64,000 bases of DNA from NCBI RefSeq assembly GCF_002368035.1, contig NZ_AP018222.1:2072471-2136470 (forward strand), in the 5' to 3' direction. Both the position numbers and the translations under genes were made by a program. Under the pieces are notes generated by a model. The model made no database searches. It was given only the letters and a program-made list of their open reading frames with translations, and was not told where the DNA came from. Shown one piece after another: positions 26,360 to 34,251 of this stretch (position 1 is the stretch's first letter; every line of letters starts with the position of its first letter). The stretch is from Nostoc linckia NIES-25 (lineage in GTDB: Bacteria > Cyanobacteriota > Cyanobacteriia > Cyanobacteriales > Nostocaceae).

Positions 26360-27135
26360 CCTTCAGGTTAGAACACCATAACAAAATTTTCACAGTTCTT
26401 GAATGCTTAGATTCTGACATCCTTACGAAAGGTTCTGCTTACTTTGGTGGTGGAACCCTTCTGACGCTTGATTTTGAAGAGTATCGCAGAAGTAAAGACG
26501 TTGATTTTATCGCTTCTGTTGCTACACAAGGCTATAAATACTTACGTACAGTGATATTTGAGGGTGGACATGAAGCGTTATTTCGTGATTTAAGTAAAAT
26601 TCAAATTGGACGTAGTACAACTGACCAATATGGAATTCGGATGATAGTTGTTGTAGATGATGTGCCTATTAAAACGGAAATTATTGCCGAAACTCGCTTT
26701 CAACTAGACACACCAAGATATCCAAACTGGTCACCCGTTCCTTGCTTAAGCTTCAATGACTGCTTTACCTCTAAGCTGCTGTCAAATTCTGACCGTTACG
26801 CAGATGACAGCGTTGAGGCTAGAGATTTAATCGATCTAGCAATTCTCAGGCTGCAATCTCCAATTCCCCAAGCATCAATTGAAAAGGCTGAAAAAGCCTA
26901 TGAAGTTATGCGCCCTTTGAAAAAATCGGTCGAACGCTTTCAGCAAAGGCCAGATTACAGGGAGAAATGCTTTGTTAGCCTGCAAATCGATCGAGTTCAG
27001 ATACCCAAAATTATCGACGGTATTGATTTACTCTCTACAGATTTAGGTTTATCTCACACTTCAAGGGTTTTTCAAGAACAACATGATATCTTTGCTGATT
27101 TAGCAACACAAAAAGAAAAACGAGAAGATTTTTAA
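26356..27135 (+). CDS. AbiEii/AbiGii-type nucleotidyltransferase, candidate type IV toxin
   Basis: A 259-residue protein. The N-terminal half has the minimal nucleotidyltransferase pattern: GGGT at residues 31-34 and KDVDF at 47-51, with a later acidic VPIKTEII strand. The region FNDCFTSKLLSNSDRYADDSVEARDLIDLAIL matches the conserved K.LL.N.DR..D....RDL.DL block of AbiEii/DUF1814 proteins. In characterised systems these enzymes modify RNA (for example, tRNA 3' ends in related MenT toxins) and are neutralised by a partner. It overlaps the upstream small gene by four bases. Assignment to the superfamily is good; toxicity is inferred. Confidence 0.75.
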   Translation: MTFRLEHHNKIFTVLECLDSDILTKGSAYFGGGTLLTLDFEEYRRSKDVDFIASVATQGYKYLRTVIFEGGHEALFRDLSKIQIGRSTTDQYGIRMIVVVDDVPIKTEIIAETRFQLDTPRYPNWSPVPCLSFNDCFTSKLLSNSDRYADDSVEARDLIDLAILRLQSPIPQASIEKAEKAYEVMRPLKKSVERFQQRPDYREKCFVSLQIDRVQIPKIIDGIDLLSTDLGLSHTSRVFQEQHDIFADLATQKEKREDF

Positions 27136-27145
27136 ACTCACTAGC

Positions 27146-27505
27146 TCAGCCTCCCACCTTAGTTGAGGCTGTTTGTCTAGTGGTCGCAGGGTCAACACAC
27201 AATGGTCGAGCTGCTTTCAGTACAGCATCGAGCAAACCCGGAAACAGCATCTCTAAATCTTCACGCCGCAGGATATTAATGTGCTGCGTCCCTTCCTTAC
27301 GTGTAAACACTACCCCCGATTCGCGTAAAATTTTAAAGTGATTCGACATGGTAGACTTGGCGATCGCAAAGTCAAACTTCGCACAGCATTGTTCTCCCTC
27401 ACTCGCCAACAGCCGCACAATCTCTAACCGCACTGGGTCGCCCAATGCATACAACACTCCCGGCAAAGAAATATTTTTTCTATCTGGATGATAAAGGAAT
27501 CTCAT
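27146..27505 (-). CDS. ArsR-family transcriptional repressor
   Basis: A 119-residue winged-helix protein: ALGDPVRLEIVRLLASEGEQCCAKF, then the recognition helix AKSTMSNHFKILRESGVV and wing RKEGTQHINILRREDLE. ArsR proteins bind inverted repeats and release on metal, thiol or redox signals. The adjacent Cys pair in GEQCCAKF at the start of the DNA-binding motif could be the sensor (inference). The gene is divergent from trxA, and a perfect 8-bp inverted repeat lies in between. It probably controls itself and the redox block to its right. Confidence 0.85.
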   Translation of the reverse strand: MRFLYHPDRKNISLPGVLYALGDPVRLEIVRLLASEGEQCCAKFDFAIAKSTMSNHFKILRESGVVFTRKEGTQHINILRREDLEMLFPGLLDAVLKAARPLCVDPATTRQTASTKVGG

Positions 27506-27542
27506 AGTTGCATTATCTCATCAAGTAGCATATATTTTTATT

Positions 27543-27559
27543 ATTCGATATTATCGAAT
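27543..27559. promoter_or_regulatory. Palindromic operator candidate between arsR-type gene and trxA
   Basis: ATTCGATA, one base, TATCGAAT: a perfect 17-bp inverted repeat 38 bp before the repressor start and 28 bp before trxA. Size and place fit an ArsR-family site overlapping both promoters. Confidence 0.65.
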
Positions 27560-27586
27560 TATAGAATTAAATCAGGAAGGCAATTT

Positions 27587-27910
27587 ATGTCATCCATTAC
27601 AAATGTCACAGAAGCCACATTCAAGCAAGAAGTTTTGGAAAGTACAATTCCAGTCTTAGTGGACTTTTGGGCACCGTGGTGCGGCCCTTGTCGGATGGTG
27701 GCTCCGGTTGTAGACGAAGTTGCTACTGAATACCAAGGACAGGTAAAAGTAGTGAAACTGAACACAGATCAAAATCCTACTGTAGCCAGCCATTATGGAA
27801 TTCGCAGCATTCCGACCTTGATGGTTTTCAAAGAGGGTCGGCAAGTCGATACTGTCGTAGGGGCAGTTCCGAAAACCACATTAAATAAGACCTTAGCACA
27901 GCATCTTTAA
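27587..27910 (+). CDS. trxA: Thioredoxin
   Basis: A 107-residue thioredoxin with active site WCGPC at residues 31-35 in VLVDFWAPWCGPCRMVAPVVDE, plus KLNTDQNP and the cis-Pro segment RSIPTLMVFKEG. It reduces disulfides in the cytosol. ATG at 27587 gives the standard length and follows an AGGAAGG ribosome binding site; longer in-frame starts extend into the operator. It is the first gene of a same-strand block of oxidoreductases after the divergent ArsR repressor. Confidence 0.93.
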   Translation: MSSITNVTEATFKQEVLESTIPVLVDFWAPWCGPCRMVAPVVDEVATEYQGQVKVVKLNTDQNPTVASHYGIRSIPTLMVFKEGRQVDTVVGAVPKTTLNKTLAQHL

Positions 27911-28089
27911 TGTAGGTAAAGGGTATGGGGCATGGGGCATGGGGTATAGGGTATGGGGAAAGGGAAAAGTGTAAGGGGAAAAGGGGAAAGATTAAATTTA
28001 TTCCTTTTCCCTTTAACCTTTAACCTTTTCCCTTAGCGAAGCCATCTCCCCAGTACCCAGTCCTAGAGTAAATAAGCGGGGAAAGCCAA

Positions 28090-28884
28090 ATGGACTTGAA
28101 ATTGCATGGTAAATCCGCACTGGTAACTGGCTCAACGGCAGGCATTGGTTTTGCCATAGCCCAAGGGTTAGCCGAAGAGGGTGCATCGGTAATTGTTAAC
28201 GGTCGATCTGAGGAAAGAGTAGCACAGGCGATCGCCAAAATTCAGCAAACTATCCCTGAAGCGAAAGTTTCTGGTGTTGTTGCTGATGGAGGTACAAAAG
28301 CAGGAGTAGAACAACTTTTTCAAGAAGTTCCTCACGTTGATATCCTAATTAACAATCTAGGTATTTATGAACCAAAAACCTTTTTCGAGATTAGTGATGA
28401 AGACTGGTTAAAAATATTTGAAATCAACGTACTCAGTGGAATACGTTTGAGTCGCCAATATCTCCAAAAGCAGCTAGAGCAAAACTGGGGGCGGATTGTT
28501 TTTATTTCTAGTGAATCTGGCATTCAAATTCCTGTAGAAATGATTCACTATGGCACAACTAAGACAGCGCAGCTTGCCATTGCGCGGGGTTTAGCAGAAA
28601 TGACAATTGGTACTGGAGTCACAGTGAACTCTGTCTTACCGGGGCCAACCCGTTCAGAAGGCGTTGAAGACTTTATTTCCAACCTAGCGCAGGAACGTGG
28701 TAACAGTAGAGCCGAAGTTGAGGCGGAATTTTTCCAAAATGTGCGTCCGACTTCTCTAATTAAACGCTTTGCAACCAATGAAGAAGTAGCAGCGCTGGTA
28801 GTTTATCTATCGAGTCCTCTAGCTTCAGCAACCAATGGCGCAGCTTTGCGAGTAGATGGTGGCGTTATTCGGTCGATTGTTTAG
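28090..28884 (+). CDS. SDR oxidoreductase
   Basis: A 264-residue classical short-chain dehydrogenase: cofactor motif GSTAGIG, NNLG in place of NNAG, catalytic Ser in FISSESG and Tyr/Lys in YGTTK; the tail LASATNGAALRVDGG is normal. NGRSEERV after strand 2 suggests NADPH preference. It belongs to the block downstream of trxA. Substrate unknown; by context, reactive carbonyl or quinone reduction is plausible. Confidence 0.82.
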   Translation: MDLKLHGKSALVTGSTAGIGFAIAQGLAEEGASVIVNGRSEERVAQAIAKIQQTIPEAKVSGVVADGGTKAGVEQLFQEVPHVDILINNLGIYEPKTFFEISDEDWLKIFEINVLSGIRLSRQYLQKQLEQNWGRIVFISSESGIQIPVEMIHYGTTKTAQLAIARGLAEMTIGTGVTVNSVLPGPTRSEGVEDFISNLAQERGNSRAEVEAEFFQNVRPTSLIKRFATNEEVAALVVYLSSPLASATNGAALRVDGGVIRSIV

Positions 28885-28983
28885 TGCGTCGTCGCTAAGG
28901 GAAAAGGTTAAAGGTTAAAGGGAAAAGGAATAAATTTAATCTTTCCCCTTTCCCCATACCCCATACCCAATGCCCAATAATTA

Positions 28984-29092
28984 CAGGACTTACGCAAAGT
29001 CATGAAAAAACGTAGACGCGGAGCGGCTTGCCGCAGGCTACCGCAAAGGACACAAAGAAATAAGAGTTTTAGAGAGTTTTTGCGTAAGTCCT
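28984..29092 (+). repeat. Variant element with CAGGACTTACGCAA ends
   Basis: The left end CAGGACTTACGCAA and right end TTGCGTAAGTCCT are those of the 94-bp family, but the centre is different and includes GTAGACGCGGAGCGGCTTGC, related to the nested insertion in copies 4 and 6. Confidence 0.65.
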
Positions 29093-29121
29093 AAATTAAT
29101 AACAATTTGGAGCTATAACTA

Positions 29122-30234
29122 ATGAGTACTGATATTAACTTATTTTCTCCTTATCAATTAGGGGATCTGGAACTGCCGAATCGGATAGTGATGGCGCCGT
29201 TAACCCGAAATCGGGCGGGTGAGGGGAACATACCACACCAACTTAATGCTACCTACTACGCCCAACGTGCTTCAGCTGGATTGATTATTTCTGAAGCATC
29301 ACAGGTAAGTCCAGAAGGACAAGGCTATCCGGCTACACCAGGAATTCATTCAGCAGAACAGGTGGAGGGTTGGAAGTTAGTAACCAATGCTGTACATCAG
29401 GAGGGAGGGAGAATTTTTCTGCAATTATGGCACGTAGGCAGAATTTCTCACCCTGACTTACAACCAGATGGAGCTTTACCTGTGGCTCCTTCTGCCATTG
29501 CTGCTAAGGGTGAAGCCTCAACTTTTGAGGGGCCGAAACCGTTTGTTACTCCTCGTGCTTTAGAAACTTCAGAAATACCGCAGATAGTAGAACAATATCG
29601 CCAAGCAGCGGCAAATGCTCTGGCGGCTGGGTTTGATGGGGTGGAAATTCATGCAGCTAATGGTTATTTAATAGATCAGTTTCTGCGGGATGGCACCAAC
29701 CAGCGCACAGATAAATATGGAGGTTCCATTGAAAATCGCACTCGATTTTTGTTGGAGGTGACAGAGGCGGTAACTAGTGTGTGGGATTCTCAGCGAGTAG
29801 GAGTACGTTTTTCTCCCAGTGGGACTTTTAACGATATGCGTGACTCGGATCCCCTGGAGACATTTGGTTATGCGGCTCAAGCATTAAACCAGTTTAATTT
29901 GGCATATCTGCATATTTTTGAAGCAATAGACGCAGATATCAGACATGGTGCGGTTGTTGTGCCTACTAGTCATATACGCGATCGCTTTACAAATACACTC
30001 ATTGTCAATGGTGGTTATACTCGCGAAAAAGGCAATGCTGTAATCGCAAACAAAGCAGCAGATTTAGTTGCCTTTGGCACATTATTTATCTCAAATCCAG
30101 ATTTACCTCGACGTTTGGCTTTGAATGCACCACTAAATGAACCCAATCAAGCCACGTTTTATGGTGGCAATGAAAACGGATATATAGATTATCCATTTTG
30201 GTCGGCTGCTAGCGAAGCAGTAGCCAACTCATAA
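29122..30234 (+). CDS. Old yellow enzyme-type ene-reductase
   Basis: A 370-residue FMN-dependent TIM-barrel enzyme. Characteristic segments are LPNRIVMAPLTRNRA, LQLWHVGRISHP, GFDGVEIHAANGYLIDQFLRDGTNQRTDKYGGSIENRTRFLLEV and the C-terminal phosphate-binding LIVNGGYT. Family members reduce activated C=C bonds of enones, nitroesters and maleimides with NADPH. The His-Ala-Ala-Asn motif is the substrate-activating pair. It sits in the ArsR/thioredoxin-led redox block and probably handles reactive electrophiles. Confidence 0.9.
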   Translation: MSTDINLFSPYQLGDLELPNRIVMAPLTRNRAGEGNIPHQLNATYYAQRASAGLIISEASQVSPEGQGYPATPGIHSAEQVEGWKLVTNAVHQEGGRIFLQLWHVGRISHPDLQPDGALPVAPSAIAAKGEASTFEGPKPFVTPRALETSEIPQIVEQYRQAAANALAAGFDGVEIHAANGYLIDQFLRDGTNQRTDKYGGSIENRTRFLLEVTEAVTSVWDSQRVGVRFSPSGTFNDMRDSDPLETFGYAAQALNQFNLAYLHIFEAIDADIRHGAVVVPTSHIRDRFTNTLIVNGGYTREKGNAVIANKAADLVAFGTLFISNPDLPRRLALNAPLNEPNQATFYGGNENGYIDYPFWSAASEAVANS

Positions 30235-30410
30235 TTCGCCGAATTTGGGATTTTGGATTTACAATTCCTGCATCTAAGGTTTAAAAATGTCTCAGAGCAA
30301 GCGAATTTCTACTCGCTCTGCTCCAAGTCAGCTAAGTAGAAAGAATCTAAAATCTAAATCGAAAATCCAAAATTGGTTAACTCAACTAACTATCAAAAGA
30401 GGAGAATCTC

Positions 30411-31076
30411 ATGAGTTCAATCACCCAAGTCCAACCTTTAGATGTACCAACTGCGATCGCTCAACGTCGTTCAATTAAAACTTTTAAATCAGACCCCATT
30501 GCTCCAGAACTGCTCAAACAATTGGTAGAGTTAACTGTGGCAGCACCGAGCAGTTTTAATATCCAGGATTGGCAAATTATTCTCGTACAAGATGAGGCGC
30601 AAAAGGCGGCACTATCAGCAGCATCTTGGAATCAGCAGCAAATTGTTCAAGCACCTGTGACTTTTGTGTTTGCTGCCAATTCTAACGCAGGCGAACAAGA
30701 TTTGACCCCGATTTTTGAGCAAGCACTCCAGACTGGGGCATGGAATGATAAGACTGTAGACTACTTTAAAACCGCCATCCCACAATTCCAAGGTGGGTTA
30801 GGCGACAAGCGGCGTGAATATGCCATCAAAGATGCGATCATTGCCGCTACCCATTTGGTGTTAGCAGCAGAAAGTTTAGGTTTGTCCACTTGTTTTATGA
30901 ACGGTTGGATTGAAGAGAAAGTCAAAGAAGTGATTGGTGCTACCGATAATCCAGATTTAGCGATCGCCGTTTTAGTTCCCGTAGGCTATGCCGCAGAACC
31001 ACGCTTAAATCCCGGCCGTTTGCCATTCTCTTACAACGTTTCTGTAGACAGAATCGGTAACCCATATCAGGGTTAA
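30411..31076 (+). CDS. Nitroreductase-family flavoprotein
   Basis: A 221-residue FMN protein: IAQRRSIKTFKSDPI (phosphate-binding Arg/Ser), APSSFNIQDWQIILV, and AIIAATHLVLAAESLGLSTCFMNGW with VPVGYAAEPRLNPGRLP at the end. The family reduces nitroaromatics, quinones or flavins with NAD(P)H. ATG at 30411 has a strong ribosome binding site (GAGGAG). It follows the ene-reductase on the same strand, with a 176-bp gap. Confidence 0.88.
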   Translation: MSSITQVQPLDVPTAIAQRRSIKTFKSDPIAPELLKQLVELTVAAPSSFNIQDWQIILVQDEAQKAALSAASWNQQQIVQAPVTFVFAANSNAGEQDLTPIFEQALQTGAWNDKTVDYFKTAIPQFQGGLGDKRREYAIKDAIIAATHLVLAAESLGLSTCFMNGWIEEKVKEVIGATDNPDLAIAVLVPVGYAAEPRLNPGRLPFSYNVSVDRIGNPYQG

Positions 31077-31089
31077 TTTTGCGGATGGG

Positions 31090-31262
31090 GCAAAACCCTT
31101 TGGGTAGGGAAAAGGGGAAAGGTTAAAGGGGAAAGGAGGGATCTTGCCTTTGCCCTTTACCCCTTGCCCCTTGCCCCTTGCCCTTTACCCCTTGCCCCTT
31201 GCCCTTTACCCCTTGCCCCTTGCCCCTTGCCCTTTACTCCTTGCCCCTGCCTCCCCAACCAA
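31090..31262 (+). repeat. Tandem polypyrimidine repeat before MFS gene
   Basis: Units of CCCTTTACCCCTTGCCCCTTG are repeated in tandem, preceded by a GGGGAAAGG-type arm. They remain open in frame with the MFS gene, giving a misleading 29-residue Pro/Leu-rich extension. Confidence 0.65.
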
Positions 31263-31264
31263 CC

Positions 31265-32557
31265 ATGTCCCTACCCTCATTCCTCGCCCGTCGTTCGCTT
31301 CATTATGGCTGGCTCGTCGCGGGTTTAACATTTCTCGCTTTGTTGGTGGGAGCCGGAATTCGCTCTGCTCCCGGAGTTTTTATAGTGCCTCTCGAACAGG
31401 AATTCGGCTGGAGTAGAGCTACTATATCTTTGGCAATCTCGCTGAACTTGGTACTTTACGGACTAATCGGCCCTTTTGCTGCCGCAGTTATGGAACGCAT
31501 CGGCATTCGTCGGATGATGGTGTTTGCGTTGGCTGCGCTGGCGATGGGTGTTGGTTTAACTACTTTGATGTCAGCGCCCTGGCAGTTAATTTTGCTGTGG
31601 GGCATAGTTGTCGGTTGTGGTAGCGGAGTTATCGCCCTAGTTTTGGGTGCGATTGTTGTCAATCGCTGGTTTTTTGAAAGACGGGGTTTGGTTTTAGGTA
31701 TCTTGACTGCTAGTACTGCTACTGGGCAATTAGTGTTTTTACCTGTACTGGCTTCAATTACCGATCGCTTTGGCTGGCGAACTGCGGCTTTGATTCTCGC
31801 TGGTGCAGCAGTTTTAATTATTCCAGCGATCGCTATTTTTATGCGCGATCGACCGGCGGAAGTCGGTTTGCGACCCTTTGGTGACAACAGCGAAACTGGG
31901 GAAGCGCCTCAGCCGAAAGCAAATTCCATCGCCTCTACCTTCAACGCCCTTTGGCTGGGAATGCGTAACCGCGACTTTTGGCTATTGTTTGGTAGCTTTT
32001 TTATCTGCGGCGCTAGCACAAATGGATTAATTGGCACTCATCTGATTCCTGCTTGTATCGACCACGGTATCCCGGAAGTTAAGGCTGCTGGGCTTTTGGC
32101 AATCATGGGTCTATTTGATTTTATGGGAACAACTATTTCCGGCTGGCTATCCGACCGCTGGAATAATCGCTACTTGTTGTGTTGGTACTACGGACTGCGG
32201 GGTTTGTCTTTGATTTTCTTACCCTTCAGTTTTAATTTTTCCTTTTATGGACTTTCCGCCTTCGCCGTCTTCTATGGACTTGATTGGATTGCCACCGTAC
32301 CGCCTACAGTACGTCTTGTTGCCAATGTCTTTGGCAAAGAAAATGTCGGCGTCATGTTCGGCTGGATTGTCGCAGGACATCAAATTGGTGCAGCCACAGC
32401 AGCATTCGGAGCCGGGATGTTAAGAACTTCCACAGGCACTTACTTACAGGCGTTTATTTTATCAGGCGTTCTTTGCTTGATTGCCGCAGTTTGCGTACTG
32501 CGGATTGGTCAAAGTCCTACTAAGGGCAATTCCCAGCTATTAAAACAGGAAACTTGA
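31265..32557 (+). CDS. MFS transporter
   Basis: A 430-residue inner-membrane protein with 12 hydrophobic segments. The start MSLPSFLARRSLHYGWLVAGLTFLALL and GVFIVPLEQEFGWSRATIS match the monocarboxylate/oxalate-formate-like MFS group. The inter-domain loop is DRPAEVGLRPFGDN. Substrate unknown; by context it may export or import a small organic acid or the compound handled by neighbouring reductases. ATG at 31265 is chosen because upstream codons are repeat-derived. The next SDR starts four bases after its stop, so they are co-transcribed. Confidence 0.82.
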   Translation: MSLPSFLARRSLHYGWLVAGLTFLALLVGAGIRSAPGVFIVPLEQEFGWSRATISLAISLNLVLYGLIGPFAAAVMERIGIRRMMVFALAALAMGVGLTTLMSAPWQLILLWGIVVGCGSGVIALVLGAIVVNRWFFERRGLVLGILTASTATGQLVFLPVLASITDRFGWRTAALILAGAAVLIIPAIAIFMRDRPAEVGLRPFGDNSETGEAPQPKANSIASTFNALWLGMRNRDFWLLFGSFFICGASTNGLIGTHLIPACIDHGIPEVKAAGLLAIMGLFDFMGTTISGWLSDRWNNRYLLCWYYGLRGLSLIFLPFSFNFSFYGLSAFAVFYGLDWIATVPPTVRLVANVFGKENVGVMFGWIVAGHQIGAATAAFGAGMLRTSTGTYLQAFILSGVLCLIAAVCVLRIGQSPTKGNSQLLKQET

Positions 32558-32561
32558 AATT

Positions 32562-33251
32562 ATGGCAACAACAGCATTGATAGTGGGAGCGGGTAGCGGA
32601 CTAAGCGCCTCTTTAGCCCGATTATTTGCGAAAGAGGGGATAAGTGTAGCTTTAGCTGCTCGTCAAATAGAGAAACTTACTCAGCTAACTAGTGAAATTG
32701 GGGCGCTGAGTTTCGCGGCTGATGCCTCCCAACCAAATGAGGTAGAAAAATTATTTATTGATGTTGAAAGTCAACTAGGTTCGCCAAATATCGTAATTTA
32801 TAATCCTAGTTTCCGCGTGCGGGGGCCTTTGATTGAACTAGATCCCGATGGTGTGGCAAAAACTCTAGAAGTGACTGCCTACGGTGGCTTTTTGGTTGCC
32901 CAAGCTGCTGCCAAACGGATGTTGCAACAGGGGGGTGGTGCGATTTTCTTTACTGGAGCCACAGCTAGCGTTAAGGGTTTTCCTCACTCTGCTCCCTTTG
33001 CAATGGGTAAATTCGCACTGCGGGGTTTAGCTCAGAGCATTGCCAAGGAACTAGCACCAAAGAATATCCATGTGGCACATTTTATAATTGATGGGGCAAT
33101 TCGCTCGGCAGTCCGCCCAGATCCAGTAGATAATACTGATAGTACTCTCGATCCGGATGCGATCGCCCAAACTTACCTCAGTATCCTCCGCCAACCCCGC
33201 AGTGCTTGGACATGGGAGGTGGAACTACGTCCGTGGGTAGAGAACTTCTAG
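32562..33251 (+). CDS. SDR-family protein with Phe in place of the catalytic Tyr
   Basis: A 229-residue Rossmann protein: GAGSGLSASLARLFAKEG at the N-terminus, AARQIEK after strand 2, FFTGATASVKG and then FAMGKFAL. In classical SDRs the last segment is YxxxK; here Phe146 replaces Tyr while Lys150 is kept. The NNAG motif is also altered (IVIYNPSF). It may have a different mechanism or no redox activity. Tightly coupled to the MFS gene upstream and a methyltransferase downstream. Confidence 0.75.
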   Translation: MATTALIVGAGSGLSASLARLFAKEGISVALAARQIEKLTQLTSEIGALSFAADASQPNEVEKLFIDVESQLGSPNIVIYNPSFRVRGPLIELDPDGVAKTLEVTAYGGFLVAQAAAKRMLQQGGGAIFFTGATASVKGFPHSAPFAMGKFALRGLAQSIAKELAPKNIHVAHFIIDGAIRSAVRPDPVDNTDSTLDPDAIAQTYLSILRQPRSAWTWEVELRPWVENF

Positions 33252-33284
33252 CCAAGGCAATTGTTACAGAATAGTTTTGAACGT

Positions 33285-34055
33285 ATGAAAATTGATTTTG
33301 GTGCAACTGCTGTTGATTACGCAAAACACCGCGCTGGTTTCCCCAGTTCATTATTTAACAAACTGTCTGAATATGGTATAGGTTTACCAGGGCAGAGTAT
33401 TGTTGACCTGGGTACAGGAACAGGAACGCTAGCGCGTGGTTTTGCTAATAGAGGTGCTTATGTAATTGGCATCGACCCATCAGCTTCACTTCTAGAACAA
33501 GCCAGACAGTTAACCGAATCAGCCCAAATCAAAGTAGATTATCGAGTCGCCACTGCTGAAGATACCGGATTACCAGATGCAAGTGCTGATGTAGTTACCG
33601 CCGGACAATGTTGGCATTGGTTTGACCGTCCGCGTGCTGTCAAAGAAATTACCCGGATATTAAAGGCGAATGGTTTAATTGCGATCGCTCATTTTGATTG
33701 GGTACCTTTAAAAGGTAATGTCCTTGAAGCAACAGAACAATTGATTAAAGCCCATAACCCCGCGTGGAATCTGGGGGGCGGTAATGGATTGTATCCCCAG
33801 TGGTTACAAGACATTGGAGAAGCCGGATTTCGAGACATCCGTACATTTTCTTACGATCTATTTGTATCTTATACCCATGAAGATTGGCGGGGGCGAATTC
33901 GTGCTAGTGCGGGTGTAGGAGCGAGTTTGACACCAGAAAAGGTAGAAATATTTGACCAGGAATTAGCGTTATTACTGGAAGCGAAATATCCCACACCAAT
34001 TTTGCAAGTACATCATCGAGTGTGGGCAGCGATCGCTAAATCGCCAAAGCTATAG
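33285..34055 (+). CDS. Class I SAM-dependent methyltransferase
   Basis: A 256-residue cytosolic methyltransferase: motif I VDLGTGTGTLA, motif II IGIDPSASLL, YRVATAEDTGLPDASADVVTAGQCWHWF (motif III-IV region) and ITRILKANGLIAIAHFDW. Resembles UbiE/Methyltransf_11 proteins; the WHWFD segment is common in small-molecule methyltransferases. ATG at 33285 starts with MKIDFGATAVDYAKHRAGFP, the family's usual beginning. Last gene of the redox block; a terminator follows. Confidence 0.82.
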   Translation: MKIDFGATAVDYAKHRAGFPSSLFNKLSEYGIGLPGQSIVDLGTGTGTLARGFANRGAYVIGIDPSASLLEQARQLTESAQIKVDYRVATAEDTGLPDASADVVTAGQCWHWFDRPRAVKEITRILKANGLIAIAHFDWVPLKGNVLEATEQLIKAHNPAWNLGGGNGLYPQWLQDIGEAGFRDIRTFSYDLFVSYTHEDWRGRIRASAGVGASLTPEKVEIFDQELALLLEAKYPTPILQVHHRVWAAIAKSPKL

Positions 34056-34087
34056 TAATAATTCAAACTTAAATGTAAATTTGCTCT

Positions 34088-34118
34088 ACCCTGCCTAATG
34101 TGGTAGCGGGTATTTTTT
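34088..34118 (+). terminator. Terminator after methyltransferase
   Basis: TACCCTGCC and GGTAGCGGGTA pair with a small bulge, followed by a run of six T. Confidence 0.65.
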
Positions 34119-34251
34119 GTCTGCTCAAAACCTTAACGTCAAAGCACTTATAGATCCGTCTATGCTTATCCAGGGTAAAGACTTATGAAGAGATTGTTAC
34201 AAAGTTTAGTAGAATGACATCAATTACAGATAAGTATTTATTCCTACACAC

